Below, one piece after another: positions 40,690-53,641 of a DNA stretch of 64,000 nt. Location: positions 35,637,591 through 35,701,590 of the forward strand of contig CM034300.1 of NCBI GenBank assembly GCA_019925795.1, read 5' to 3'. Each line of letters begins with the position of its first letter. Positions within the stretch are counted from its first letter, which is position 1. Under the pieces are notes generated by a model. That model saw nothing but the letters and a program-made list of their open reading frames with translations. It had not been told where the DNA came from and made no database searches. The DNA comes from Dendrobium chrysotoxum. Lineage: Eukaryota; Streptophyta; Magnoliopsida; Asparagales; Orchidaceae. The translations under genes and the position numbers were made by a program.

Positions 40690-43600
40690 TGGTTGGTTAA
40701 AAAGTTATTGCTTTTGAAAAGATTAATTATTTTTGGGCATTTTAATTTTTTGAATTTAATTCTGAAACTGAACGCATCATTATGAATGATAGATCATCTT
40801 AGGAGACGAGCATACCATTCCCTAATAGGTTCAATGTACAGGATTAAAATTTCATCCTAATTATCGTAGTCAAATTCGAGCAAGAACTACATATAACCTC
40901 GAAGGGTCAAAATGATTGTTCACTCTGGTATTTAACTATGATAATATAGATAAATTATCATTAATTTTGTAATCAAAGTTATAATAATAATTGATATATC
41001 TCCTTGAGGGAAGAAGATATCAATCATTATTGATTGTTCAAAAATGATGATAATGATCATTGATTTAAATTTTTCCAAAGATAATTAATTAAGGTTTTGA
41101 AAAACTAATTTTAAAAACTTTGTTGTTCTAGGTTACTAAATCTCCTATGAGCGCAAGCCCTCGTAGTTAATTACATCATAGGAAATTAAATTTCCTATGA
41201 ATACTCTCGATTAAAATAGCGGTATAAAGTTTATTTTGAGATTTCAAAGTTTTGATATCAAGGAAACAAGGTTTGGAATATTAATAGGTATTGGATCAAA
41301 TTTAAGATTCTGAATTACTTCAGAAATACCCCAACCTATCCTAAGTGTTGGGCTTAAATTTGATTAAAGAGATATTTTTATTTGAATGATTAATTTTATT
41401 AGAATATTTGGATTCAATTTTGAGAAGTTGAGGACCTATAGCCTAAGCCTGCCTCAGAACCTAAGTCTAAATTTGGGTATTGAAAATTAGTAGCCCGAAC
41501 CTAGCTAATGTTATGCAAAACCTGGACTTACCCCGGCCTGGACTAGGGAGCCAGCTAAACCACCTAGGTGCTTCAAAACCATGAGTCTGGTCTTTGATGT
41601 AGAGTGGTTAGGGATGTTATTTAAGATTAGTTTAAGGAGAGTAGGGCCGACATCTAGAGCAGATTCCTAATTAGTCCCTTGACTTATATTGGGTGAAATG
41701 CTTAAACAAGAAATGCAATTAAAGATTAGAATCAATTTTTAATTTATATCTAATGTGATGCATGCTAGTTGACTCGATTAAATGCTTAAAATCAAAATGA
41801 AGAAGTTTTAAAATCAGGCTTAAAAATAAGTTTTATCCTAGAGATTGCACAACATCCCCTTGGACAGAACTGCACTCTAATAGGTCAGGTGGTCTGCCAA
41901 AACCCACAAGCGGGGAGGTGCCTAACACAGAAGAGAAAAGTCAATATGAATGCATGAAAAACCCCCAACGAGTTCGGGCTTACTTCTTAAAGGCGTTAGA
42001 GTTTCTATCTGAGCCTAAAGTTTTTAATTTTAATTAAAGTAGAAATAGTTCAACCGTACCCTCACGAGCCTCTGATCGGATTCCATGCTCAATAAAATAT
42101 GACATGCAAGATCACCAAAAAAAACTAATAAAAGCAGAAAAATCCTAATCGCAATCAACATCAATCAATCATTAAATTAAATCAATTAAATTCAAATTCA
42201 AATTAAAAGTCCATGTGGAAAGTGCCACTTAATTGTACAACGCAAGGTCTGCAGAAAGTAAAGTGGCCGGGTACCACTAACAACAGCCTGAATTCTATCC
42301 CTAAAACTCAAGTGACTTTGAGAATGGGTCTTCTCATTCTTCACTTCTTCATTCTGTTGAAGGCTCCATGGATTTTTGGTTTTGGATATCCAAATGAAAA
42401 GAAACTTCCCCTTGAAAGAGGTATTTTTTTTTCCTTTGGATATTTGAAGTATCCTAACTTAGTCTTCCAAATGGAGGAGAACTCTCCTCTAAGGGATATT
42501 CTCTCCTCTTTGGAATCTAAGTTGGATACTTATGTACCCCCTCTCAAATGTCACTTTAAATTACAACTCCATATATTTGAATTACGTTTGAGAAAAATTA
42601 AAATCTAAACTCAACACCTGTAGGGTTATCCTAAGCAGTTTATAATTTGAAATCATATCTCAAGCAATTATATATTGAAATTAAGATGCTCAAACCAGTC
42701 ACACTTGGCCACGCCCTTTTAATTTAAAAGGGGGACTTAGCATTCTGAAGCACCTGTAGCAATTGAATATTTATAATTTGCCCCATTTTTTAATTTTAAA
42801 TGCCCTGTATGAGCATGGCCACCTGCACAAGATTATATCAGCATTTAATCGCCCCTAACCTAAGGGTAAGTTTAACACACAATCAATAACAAGACAGAGT
42901 AAAGTAAGTAAGTAAACAATCGCAGTAATTATTTAATCTTAATAATTATCATGTAGTGAAAGCTCAAAAAACCCGTCACACAACAGAAAAGTAAACACCG
43001 GCCTAGCCTAGAACTAGAAGTGGTACCCTTGCAAATCATCTAACATGTGTGATGTAGGTTGTGTAGGTTTGATATGTCCTAAGTAGGATCGTTAGTTAAA
43101 ATTATTTGAAGTTCTGATTGGTTGAAAGGCTTTAAGGGAGATTTTAATTAAAGTTTAAGTCTTAATAATTTATGTTGATTTTAGTAAATTTAAATTCTTG
43201 AAATCACCTACAAAGGTCAGAAATGACATAAGGAGAGATTTTCAAGTGTTTGGAAATTTTTTGGAATTTTTTAATTCTTTTTAATTAATTTAATTAATTA
43301 ATTATTAGTTTTTACATAAATTTAAATTATCTTTAAAATTGAAGTCAACTTAAAGTGATTTCAATTTTCTTTGATTAAGGATTGTATTTTGGTTAATTTG
43401 ATATAATATTTGAAATTTTTGGATTTAAAATGAATTAATTATGATTTTTCTAAGTTTGGTTAATTATTTGATTATTTAAATCATTTAATTAAGGAGGTTT
43501 TGATTGTTTTGATCTAAACTCATCCTAAACTGTATGAAATCACTCCCAAAGTTCAAGGATGACCCATGGGAGTATTTTTTAGGTGTTTATAATTTATTTG

Positions 43601-46216
43601 GCATTTTTAATATTTTTTAATTATTTTATATAATTAATTGTTTATTTTCATTAAAACATAAATTAAAGTAAAATTACAAGTCCAGTGTTGGGGATTTTAT
43701 TTTTCTTAAATAGCGAATTAAAATGTGGTCAGTTTGATCTATTATTTGTAATTTTTAGATTAAATTTTAATTTATTATAATTTTTTGAAATTTTTGAGTT
43801 CAAAATGGGGCTGAATTTTGAGTAACCTAATTTTTTGACCTAATTACCTCCAATATAAGAGAAATTTGGACCTAAGGTATATAATGTCACTAAGTTTAAA
43901 GTTTTGAAGTTTCACCCCAATTGGGTGTGTGTACAATTTTGCTATAATTTTTCTAAATTTTTTAGACCATTTCCTTAATTATTTTTCTTAGGAGTCTCTA
44001 TTGTTCAATTGGGAATGAAATTTTGGTCATCTAACCCTGAGACATATGCATGCACACCACAGTAAACAGATAACCTAGATCTACCAATTTGGAGAGTTAT
44101 GAATTTTCAAAGTTTTGGGTCCAAAATGGACCCACTACTTTGAAAATTCATCCCACAGATATCCTTTGAGCATTTGGTCCTAGCAAAAATATAGCATATG
44201 CCTAAGATACTCAAAAATATTTCACCAAAATTTGGCCTCAGTTTGATCACTGAATTATGAGAAAATTACAAATTTTGGATTTCAAATAAACTCAAATAAC
44301 TTATTATACAGTGGTCAAAATTCTTTTATTTTAATTTTAATAAATAATCGAGCTCAAGTCCTTTCCAACGATCCCTAGAACACAAAATTTGGTGAAGAAA
44401 TAGATTTTCTATGAATTTTAAAAATTCTGACTGCTTAAATTAATTTTTTAAATCAATTTAATTAAAAATTTTGGCACAGCGCGCCTTCTGGACTGAGGTG
44501 ACATGGTAGCATCTATGCAGTCCGATCACACAGAAGGGATGATCGGACGGCTCTGGTTCATCCAGAGCTATTTAGTTCAAAATGAACTAAAACTTCAAAC
44601 AGTCATAACTTTCAAAATACTATTCAAAATTGGATGAAATTTGAAACATAGGTTTATGGTAACCTAATCTTCCAACATCTGAAGTTTGGAGGCTTCAAGT
44701 GTTGTATATTTTCAGCAATTTCAAATTGAAGTTTGAGAGAGAAGTTGGAATAACTTACAATCTAGATGTCAGAATTTGATGTTCTTGGGCTTGTTTGAAA
44801 GATATTTGAATCCTTTACAACTTTTGTCAAGGGTCCAAGAGCTTTTAATGGCTGGTTTGAGATCTTCTACATAATTATTCTTTCTCTCTCCTTCTCTCTC
44901 TCTCTCTTCTCAAATTTGGATCCTTAGGCTTGCAACAACCATTCTAAAGGCTGTGGGAGCTTTATTTATAGATAGAGGGGCTATGTTCTCCTTGACAAGA
45001 GCTGGAGAGTGCTGGGATTGAAGGTTTTTGATTAGAGAGCAAAAATCCAAAGCTTGGAGTTAAATAGGCCATTATCCCTATTTTCTCATGATTACCTAGC
45101 CTTAATGACCAAGAGATGAAAGCGTTGAGTTGCTGCCAAGTGTCCCTTTCAGTCATCAAAATGCATGGATAGGTTTGGATTAGAAAGAATTAATCTTAAG
45201 ATGGATTTTGGCCAAGTTTGACTATTCTAATCCCTATTGACTTTGTTGACTAGTTTGACCAGTCAACAATGACTTTGCCTGATGAGGTGGAAGTCAAATG
45301 TTCATGTTAATTGGTTGGAGTAGTCTTGAAGAAGTTCAAGGCCATGGAAGAAGAATTTGAATGTAAATATAAGTGTAAAAGGAAGTTTGACTAAATTTAG
45401 TTGAGTTGACTTGGTGATTTAACCAAACTAACTAGGATTTAATCCAAAATAAAATTTGGAAACATTTGGATCATGATTAGGATATCTTTTGGAATGTATT
45501 TGAGGGTTCAAATGATTTGATTTGGGCATAAATGTTGAGTTGGCTCATTTAACCCTTAAAGGGTCATTTGGTCAACCTAGGTTGACTTGGTCAATCAGGT
45601 TGACCAAGGGCTAGGGTTTGGGTGCAATGCATTTCTAATGATATTTAGAATGCATTGGAGAAGATTCCCATGTTTGGTTTAAGAAGATTGTATTGAAATT
45701 TCAAGAAACCTCAAAATTCCCCTTAAGAGGTATTTTGGTCATTTTGACCCCTGGTCAACTAGGGGTCAAACTGAATTCATCAAAATATAATTTAAAGCTT
45801 AACAAGTCATGATTGAAGGTATGGATATGATCAAAGGGTTTGGAGAGGGTTCCAAGATTAAAATCCACTAGGTAACAGGTCTAGTGGCATAGGCCGTAAA
45901 TATTTAAAGGTTTTATAGCCTTTGAATTTCAATCCAATTTTTGAGGTTAGGGACCTCAGAATGAGCTCAAATTTGGAGGATAGAATCTAGAGACATGTCT
46001 TATCAATGTTCAATTGATAGACTCAGAATTACATGTCATTTCCTTGGGATTTGAAATATTTGAAAAATCCTTTGAAAAGGGTTTCAAGACAGAGCCCTTT
46101 AACCTTGGATTTTGGTTTAAATTTTTGGGTTTGATCTAGAATTTGGATTGATCATAGAGTCTAAGCTGATCTAGGATATGTATTGGTCCTAGTGACCTCA
46201 TATAAAAATGAGGTCA
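40690..46216 (-). repeat. Ogre-1 5' LTR
   Basis: Direct repeat of 10189-15764. The minus-strand start has the terminal foldback TGACCTCAT / ATGAGGTCA (46193-46216). The TATA candidate is at 44961-44970 and the GA leader at 44881-44911. The U3 holds the same TTGAC-word cluster (45200-45300). The 131-codon frame at 42213-42608 is a shadow: its counterpart in the other LTR is interrupted, and the peptide shows no family resemblance. Confidence 0.9.
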
Positions 46217-46900
46217 ATAGCCCACAAAGCTGCAACCAAATTTTCATGTCATTGATGGTTATTATCATCTAATATTTTCTTTAAGTTTTGTACCAGTTTT
46301 ATTTAATGCCTCAACTAATCAGTTTGTGTGAGGGTATATATTATTGAGTATCTCCAAAAATGTTATGATGTCTACAAAGATTATTTATTTTAGTACTGCT
46401 AAATGAAGGACCATTATCTGATATGATCTGATGAGGAACACCAATTTGATAGACGACATGAAATTTAAAATAGTTTAGAACATGATGTTCTTTGACCTCT
46501 CTCAATAAAAATGCTTATGCCCACTTTGAGAAGTAAGCAATAGAGGTTAATATAAATATATAAACTCTAGAATATGGAGGATTAATTAGACTAATGATAT
46601 CCGTACCCCAGCTTTCAAAAGGCCATGATAAAATTATCGAAAGTTGGATATTGAGTGGTTGTTGTAGAACTACACAATGTACCCAATATTGATGACTATA
46701 TCATGCACCATGCACACAGTCATCTATCATTCAAGACCAATAATATCCTATTCTTTTGAGTTTCATCTTCATCTTTGGTCCAGATTATTGTGCACCACAC
46801 AATCCAGCATCTACTTCTTCTATAATTTTTTGAGCTTCTAATTTATTTAGACAACATAACCTCATCTGATCGAATTATTAATTAAGGCATAAGAAGGTGA
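46217..46900 (-). pseudogene. Ogre-2 integrase, core and N-terminal remnant
   Basis: The sequence aligns by eye with Ogre-1 integrase: 46309-46350 (TAATCAGTTTGTGTGAGGGTATATATTATTGAGTATCTCC region) against 18045-18085, and 46600-46630 (ATATCCGTACCCCAGCTTTC) against 18330-18350. No frame is open. It continues the piece that ends at 10188 on the other side of Ogre-1. Confidence 0.75.
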
Positions 46901-47860
46901 TCTCTTAATTTGATCAGCTATTTATTTATTATGAGGGAGCTTATTTTCTTGCAGGTATTTGATGAAGGGTTTTCACCAATCAACAATTTCATCATTTACT
47001 ACAAAAATAATTTCACCTTGATTAGGGATTTTCTTTTGATATACAAAATGTCTATATATGACAAGGCTCTCCAACCTTATATTTCTTTTACTATTGAATC
47101 TTCTTTAGGACAAGCCAAAGCTTTGGCTAGTTTTGCTAAGGCATCCACCATAGAGTTCTTCCCATGAGGAATCCTATACAAAATTACATTTGGGATTTGT
47201 TTGAGAAGATGCATTACATACTAATAATATGGAATTAGACTTTTCTTTTACACTTTATTGATTCTAGCTTTTTGAATTATCACTAGCTATGAATCTCTAA
47301 GGATTTTGATCACTTAGATTTCATTTAAGATTGTTTACGCCAACTCAATTATTAGTGCCTTAAACTCAGCTTTCTTATTTATACAGGTTATGAGATGTGG
47401 TAGGAATAATACATTAAACCTTTATCTAGAGTGACAAATACTATGCCAATTCCATCTTTTTTCTAGGAAATGACAGGAGATGCTCCTTGTTGATCAGAGG
47501 CAACAACATCAAAATAGAATTCCCAAGCAAAATTTCCATTTAGTTTTAATTTCATAACTTGTTCTTTTGGTAATTCACCATTTATCAAACAATCATCCTA
47601 AATTTCATGAGCTGCTATAAAGTTAGCAACATCTTATTCCTTCGCAACACATAGAGGAATGAATGTGTTTTAAACTATGATAGAATCATTGACCATTGGG
47701 TTAGTCATCTTAACAACATCGAACGCATCATCAAATATTGTAGTAGATTTACTAAAGAGATTAAAATTGCTTTATGAGATAATATATAGTGCCTTAACTT
47801 TTGAGCAAAGCACATTTATGCCATAAAATATTTCTTATTCAGAGGATAATTTACTTCAGT
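46901..47860 (-). pseudogene. Ogre-2 RNase H remnants
   Basis: Similar in order and local sequence to the Ogre-1 region 30210-31080, for example 47080-47170 (GGCTAGTTTTGCTAAGGCATCC) against 30369-30410 (CAAGCTTTGCAAGGGCATCC), the segment that decodes as the DALAKLA motif in Ogre-1. Full of stops and small indels. Confidence 0.65.
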
Positions 47861-49219
47861 TGGATTTAAACATCTACTCAAATAATAAAGTGTGTTTCCT
47901 TTCCCTTCCTCATTAACCTGAGCTAACAAAGCTCTAAGAGATTCACTTAAATCTATTGTACACAAAATTAATGTTTCCTTAGAATGGGATTAGCCAAGAG
48001 TAGAGTATTTATCAAATACTACTTTATGCTATCAAATTCGTTATGATTATTTTTATCCTAATGAAAATGAATATCTTTCTTGCATAGAGCTGCAAATTGT
48101 TGACACCTACCTAAAAGAATTGTTATGAATCATCTAAGATATGCTAATTAATCATAAAAAAGCACAATTAGGTGAGACATTTAGGTGGTGGAATTTCTAA
48201 TATTGCTTTTATTTTATTACAATTAATTTCTACTCTACAGTGTCAAATCATGATACCTAAAAATCTTCCTAAAGTGACTCCTAAAGCATAATTCAGAGGG
48301 TTCATTTTTAAATTGAATTTACATAATCTTTGAAAAATAATTCTCTAGTTATGTAGATGATCATCCCCATTAATACTTATAATAATTAGATCATCGACAT
48401 CACACTTCACTTGTCCATGGATAACTTCATAAAAAATCCCCTTCAATACTCACTGGTAGGTTGCTCCAGCATTCTTTAATCCAAACATCATAACTTTATA
48501 GCACTATACTCCTATGGGTGTTCTAAATTCTACATAACTTTCTTCTTGACGAGCCATTTTCATTTAGTCATATTGACATGGGCTATCTTAAAGAAAAATA
48601 TCACATACGAGGAAGAAATATCAACCATGAGTTTCGATAAAGAAAGAATAAATTTATCTTTAAGTACTTTATTTGAGTCTCTGTAATCGATGCAAATATG
48701 AATTTGACCATTCTTCTTCTTTACTAGAATGATGCTAGCTAGCAAAGTTGGATATTTCTCTTCCCTGATGAAGCCAACATTGATTAATTTCTTGACTTCA
48801 AGTATAACATATTATTCAAACTTGAGTCACATTCATCGAGGTGCTTGCTTTACTGGAACCATTTTTCGTTGGATTTCTAATTTGTGAACTACTATACATG
48901 GAGATAATCTAAGCATTTCCATATAATTCCAAGTGAATCAGTCTTTCTATTCTTTAAGTAACTTAATTATTTTATTTGACTCATCCTCACTAAATAAAAA
49001 ATGCATGAAAATTGAATAAGTGGTCTTCTTTAGTGAAAAAATTTATTTCTTTCAGATCATCTATTATAGACCTAATCTCCTCTTCAATTTTTGGAGATGC
49101 ATCCTTAACTTGAGAGTAATCTAGATCATCTAAAGTCTCTAAATAGAGTTTGTTAAAAATTTAATGTTCACTAAAAAGAGACAATCAGACTCTAGATTAT
49201 TTGATATGACTAAGCAATA
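47861..49219 (-). pseudogene. Ogre-2 reverse transcriptase and linker remnant
   Basis: A recognisable piece at 48745-48560 decodes as IILVKKKNGQIHICIDYRDSN and SKLMVDISSSYVIFFFK, the start of gypsy RT. Nucleotide similarity to Ogre-1 RT (31100-32060) continues through 48000-48550. The linker from 48830 to 49219 aligns with 32100-32470 and ends in TAAGCAATA, where Sirevirus C inserted. The match TAAGCAATATTCATC at 32459-32473 in Ogre-1 shows the pre-insertion sequence. Confidence 0.8.
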
Positions 49220-50963
49220 TGAAAGTTCAAGAGAGGTTATTGAACCTTATTGAACTTCCCTAGGTATGTCAAGAGAGGGGGGGGGGGAGGGTGAAGGTTC
49301 AATTGGTGTTTTAAAAAAATTTCCTCTTTTTTAAACTTTAAGGGCTAATTTACCAACACAATTTTCACATGCAATTTAGTTGTTATTTTAAAGAATAACT
49401 TACATGAAAGACATATTTTGATTTTTAGATTTTAAGCAAAACTTGTAAAGGTAAAGTTTTTATTTTTCCTTTTGACCTAATAACAAGATATTAGATTTAT
49501 GTCAAGAAAAAAATCACAAATCATAGATTTGCAATAGTTAAAACAAGAAATAAAATGTGAAAATGTAAAGTGAAAAATAAGAACAAACACACCAAAATTT
49601 TGTATAGTGGTTTGGTCAAACTTTGCCCTACAACCACTCCCCAAGGTCTTCCTCTCTGGTTATTGTACAAAACCTTTAGTAACTCTCCTTTAGCTACAAC
49701 AAGGTGGAGAAATCCTCACAAAATCACTTCCACCTTTCCACAGTGTAGTGGAGAATTGGAATCCTATTCACCCTCCTGGTGAGGCAGAGAACCTAGAATC
49801 CTTTTCATCCTCCTAGTGAGGCAGAGAACTCAGATCTTTAGCCTTGAATAACTTCTCCTCAGATCTACCCAAGAGAACAGTAAAGACACTTGGAGGAACT
49901 AAGGTAGAAGCTTTCTTGGAGCAACCTTATGAACCCCCTCACACTACTTTTCCCTCTCACACAACTTCACCTTCTCCCTCTCCAAGCTCTAAGAATTCTT
50001 AAGGGACTCTCATAAAACTCTCTCAACAGCAAAAGATTTCTTTAAACTCTAATAAAATTATTTTAAATACAAGGCTTCAAAAACCCAAAAATTTTAATTC
50101 TATCGCTTCTAATCATATAGTGCAATTGGGGATTATACAGTACGATTAGCTCAATTTATTTAGTTAATATTGTACGATGAAATAGATCCTGTATAATTTG
50201 TTCAATTTGTTGAATAGATCATCCAGTACAAATTCAGGATCCTATAGTACGATTAGTTCAATCGAATGTGACTTTCATCCAGTACGATCGGTGGCCATTA
50301 AATATCATCTTAGGAGTAAATCAGGATGTATATTATGATTAAGAACATCATACATTGAAATCTTAAGGATAAATTAATCCTGATTCAATTGCCTAATTAC
50401 AGGATTAGATTAGGTAAGATTTGTTGATATCGTAAATTATGAAGGATATCATACAGTGCGATTAGTTTATATTTTAAATTTTAAAATAATGCCTAATATT
50501 TGATTGGCAGTAGTAAACTTAATTTCTAGTGATCATCCTATATGATGTGAATCGTACAGTAAGATTAGTTCTAATTTAAATTAACAACGACTACTTAATA
50601 AATTCTTGTTTTACTCAAAATATATAATATAATATAAATCATGCAATATGATCTTCATAGAAATCAGATTACTTTATTTCCTTCAATTGTGTGTGTGCAC
50701 AGTTGCTAAGTAGGCAACATCTTTTACAAAACTCATGACTAAATAAATATAAAAATTAAATAAATAAAAATACAGACTCTTTCTAAAACATTAAACCTAT
50801 TCTACCCAATCTTGAGATAAGCTTTTTACACATTGCACGACGTACCTAAAATGTTAGTGTGCACAAAACAAATATCAAATGCTAATATTAGGAGAACCAA
50901 AATAGAAACCAAATAATATTTATTATCATCAAGATCATAAGCTCGAGATCCTAGTTTGCAATA
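49220..50963 (-). repeat. Sirevirus C 3' LTR
   Basis: Direct repeat of 55491-57212. Starts TGAAAGTTCAAGAG; a run of eleven G follows at 49277-49287 in the position of the GAGGGGGGTGAATTGG box. Palindrome remnants such as CATACAGTATGAT-like and ATCGTACAGTAAGATT occur between about 50108 and 50600. The high end TTTGCAATA is followed by the polypurine tract complement AATCTCCCCCTTTTG (50964-50978). Confidence 0.85.
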
Positions 50964-51289
50964 ATCTCCCCCTTTTGATGATGATAAATATTGTTAGTTG
51001 AAATTTCAAGCTAACTTGATTATCTCCTATTCTCCCCCATACTAACTAATTTTTTATAAAAATAGGGAGATGTGTGTTTTTTTAATTATATATATAAACA
51101 CAACATGTACATAAGTAAGAATAAAAAAATAGAACTAAACCTAATAAAGATATTTTACTAAAAATAAAGATATATTCTACCAAAAATTTACTCCCCATTT
51201 TAACATCACCAAAAGGGAGAACATAAAGAGAACCCAAAAAAAGAAAGAAAAGATAATAAAAAATGATAAGAACCACCCAACACAAAAAA
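50964..51289 (-). other. Sirevirus C polypurine tract and 3' UTR
   Basis: The minus strand reads CAAAAGGGGGAGATT before the 3' LTR. A second purine motif, GGTGATGTTAAAATGGGGAG, occurs at plus 51190-51210, matching the second motifs of A and B. Confidence 0.65.
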
Positions 51290-52500
51290 AAAATCAGTAG
51301 TGGAAGGGACCCTGATCAGGTGGAGATGGCAGTGGTGACTGGAAGTACTAGTGAACGATTGAAAAATGATCACAAAACTAACCTCACTCATCCTCACACT
51401 ACTATTGCATTTGGTGTTGTTGCTATTGGAGTAGTTCATACTGCTGGTGAAGCTGCTCCCATTATTGACTAGTCTATTAATAATGGGTGACTATTTACAT
51501 CTCCCGTCAGTCTTGTAACTCCACTATAGAGTCATAGTCATGAGTAGGAGCCGGTGCTGGAGCTCCCCCTACTTTGTCTAGCTCAAGATCAACTATATTG
51601 CATCTATGGCGATGCCTATCACTATAGTGGACATGAAAGGAACTATTGGAGTAGAATACTGGAAGGTGATTGGGTGGTGCAGGATATTACAGGTTGCATT
51701 TGGATTCTAGGACATAAGCTATCAGGTGACCTAGTGTTAGATTTTACTTAAGGTTATTCTTGGGATCGTGAATGCTCATCAAATTTTTAATGTAGCAGAT
51801 AATCAGGTCCATTGCATTGAATTTAGTTTCAAAATTAATAAAATAAGTGATAAAGGATAGAAGAGGTATGATGTTGACCTGATCGCCTACTTTAGGAATG
51901 ACTATGTTGCGAAGGATATGCTATATTATATGGACATCTTAAACTAGGTTGCAAACTAAGACAACATGAGTGTTCAGTGGAGTATCCCTCAGAATTTCTT
52001 GGGTCTAGTCATAGTCAGGATCAATGGAAATGGTGTGTGTTTTGAATCTCGTAGTGGAGAGATGTAGGATTTGGTCAAAATCTTCATATGTGATTTCTAC
52101 AAGCTCTTATAGATAAAAGATTGAAGGGTTGTCCCTTCACCATTGACTCAAAAAATGGTGAAGAATTCAAAAAGCAATCTGGAGTTAAAGGGAAAAGCTA
52201 AGGTGAGAATCAAGGGGAGTGTGGTGCCAGCAAAGAGATTTAGAACCTAAAAGTTAAGGAATTCCTGATTGATGGCTTTGGATTGAGTTATCATGGCAGC
52301 CTTGTAATAGTGGTAAGTGTCTTCGTCGATGGCTTCATGAAATTGAGGGTCTAATAGACATCTAGAAGGGCTACCTACTAGATCTTTAGAATTCTTTCCT
52401 CTTGATATTTGAGAACTAAAAACAAAGGATTATGAGAGAAGAAAAGGATTGGTGTTGTGATTGAAAGCTCTAGACCTCCCCCTCCATTAATAGATTTCAG
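51290..52500 (-). pseudogene. Sirevirus C env-like ORF3 remnant
   Basis: The C-terminal end is recognisable: the minus strand near 51375-51296 decodes as FSIVHYFQ-like, then PLPSPPDQGPFH, parallel to the ends of ORF3 in A and B. Upstream sequence (to about 52440) is broken by many stops and I cannot define a start. It occupies the expected place between the RNase H tail/spacer and the 3' LTR. Confidence 0.5.
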
Positions 52501-52557
52501 GGTGATTGTACAATACAGCCCAAAGAATTTAATTTATCTAGGTTGATTAGTCAAAAA

Positions 52558-52885
52558 AGTTGATCAAGTCATATAGTATGATCAAAATCATACTGGATAT
52601 CTTTCTCAAAGTGATCATCAAGAGGAGTAAGCCTGTTTAATCTTTGATTAAGCGATAGTACATCACGAATAGGTGCTCATACATGATGATGTAGAATTAA
52701 ATATCATACCAACCAAATTAATTTTGTCCAATGGCTAAAGACACATGGATCATACTGTATGAAATATGTGTTCGAATAGTACATCACTAATTATTTGTTA
52801 GATCTGGGCCATTGATTTCATGAACGGTGAGGATGTGTAAATATGTGATGACCATACAGTATGATATACGTTTCTATAGCACGAT
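52558..52885. promoter_or_regulatory. Decayed palindromes upstream of Sirevirus C ORF3
   Basis: Remnants such as GATCATACTGTATGA (about 52750), CCATACAGTATGAT (about 52852), and the pair CATATAGTATGATC / AATCATACTGGAT (52570-52597) match the palindromes in the LTRs of this element. On the minus strand they lie just before ORF3, the same place as the array at 26387-26912 in Sirevirus A. Confidence 0.6.
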
Positions 52886-53094
52886 GTGAACAAATTTTTT
52901 TTTAATTTTCACAAAAAGAATTTTTTTTAAATTTATTTGGTGTGTGATGAACAGAGAAATTTTACATACTAGTTACATCAAAACAAATAAATAACAAAGC
53001 AATAAAGAGGAAAGAAGTGAATAAAAAAATCAAAAAATATAACAAACATGAAAACATACAAACCACATAACTACACATGATGTTGATTTTAAGT

Positions 53095-53415
53095 CAACCC
53101 TGAATTAAGCATGAATGTTAATGACACCTAATCTGGTCCTCAGTATGCTAAAGGTGTCATAGCTTAGGGGTTTGATAAAATGTCTGCTAATTGATTTTCA
53201 GTTGCTACATGATGCAGTTCTATATCTCCATTAGCTACAGGATCTCTAAGGAAATGATGTCTGATGTCTATATGCCTAGAGCGGGAGAGTTGGATTGGAT
53301 TTTTAGAAATGCATGTGCCACTAGTGTTATCACATGTGATTGGAATGGTTCCTATAGATGGTCCAAAGTCAAGGATTTATTGATCTAGCTGTAGGACTTG
53401 AGCAACATAGCTTCC
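53095..53415 (-). pseudogene. Sirevirus C RNase H tail
   Basis: Minus-strand decoding gives GTCISKNPIQLSRSRHIDIRH, RDPVANGDIELHHVATENQ and FSILRTRLGVINIHA, equivalent to the last 100 residues of pol in Sirevirus A. The upstream end (GSYVAQVL) joins directly to protease sequence near 53416. Confidence 0.85.
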
Positions 53416-53641
53416 TATCTATTAGTAAAATATTTTCAACAATAAAACATTTAGAGTCTCCAATCATGTATGAACCCACCACTTTTTCGGTGATGTTATC
53501 TCCTAATGTAACCTTACCTCTAGCCTTGGCCTCCAACGTGGCTAATTGTTTAACATCTCTAATCATGTGCCGTGAACATTTACTATCCAGGTACCATATG
53601 CTCTCTCTAGGCCTTTTATGAGAACTTCCCTGCAATGTCAA
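53416..53641 (-). pseudogene. Sirevirus C protease remnant
   Basis: Minus strand gives RESIWYLDSKCSRHMIRD, KARGKVTLGDN and NILLIDR. The catalytic DSG box reads DSK. After LLIDR the sequence becomes the RNase H tail, with no integrase or RT between. Confidence 0.85.

Larger units (their letters stand above)
10189..46216 (-). mobile_element. Ogre-1: giant Tat/Ogre-type Ty3/gypsy retrotransposon
   Basis: The two ends are direct repeats of about 5.5 kb, and everything between reads in Ty3/gypsy order on the minus strand: primer binding site (40661-40679), ORF1, gag, protease, RT, RNase H, integrase, tandem-repeat 3' UTR. Long LTRs, an extra ORF before gag, two RNase H-like blocks and a repeat-bearing 3' UTR together fit the Tat/Ogre lineage. 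It sits inside the integrase of Ogre-2: 10140-10188 and 46217-46330 join to reproduce the Ogre-1 sequence around 17900-18080. The target duplication is imperfect (ATACG at 10180-10184, ATAGC at 46217-46221). It contains Sirevirus A (11.5 kb) and the Sirevirus B fragment. All coding parts are broken. Confidence 0.88.

Noticed and set aside
42213..42608. 131-codon open frame in the Ogre-1 5' LTR
   Set aside because: The counterpart in the other LTR (11747-11956) is only 69 codons and changes frame; no conserved protein is present in the pair.
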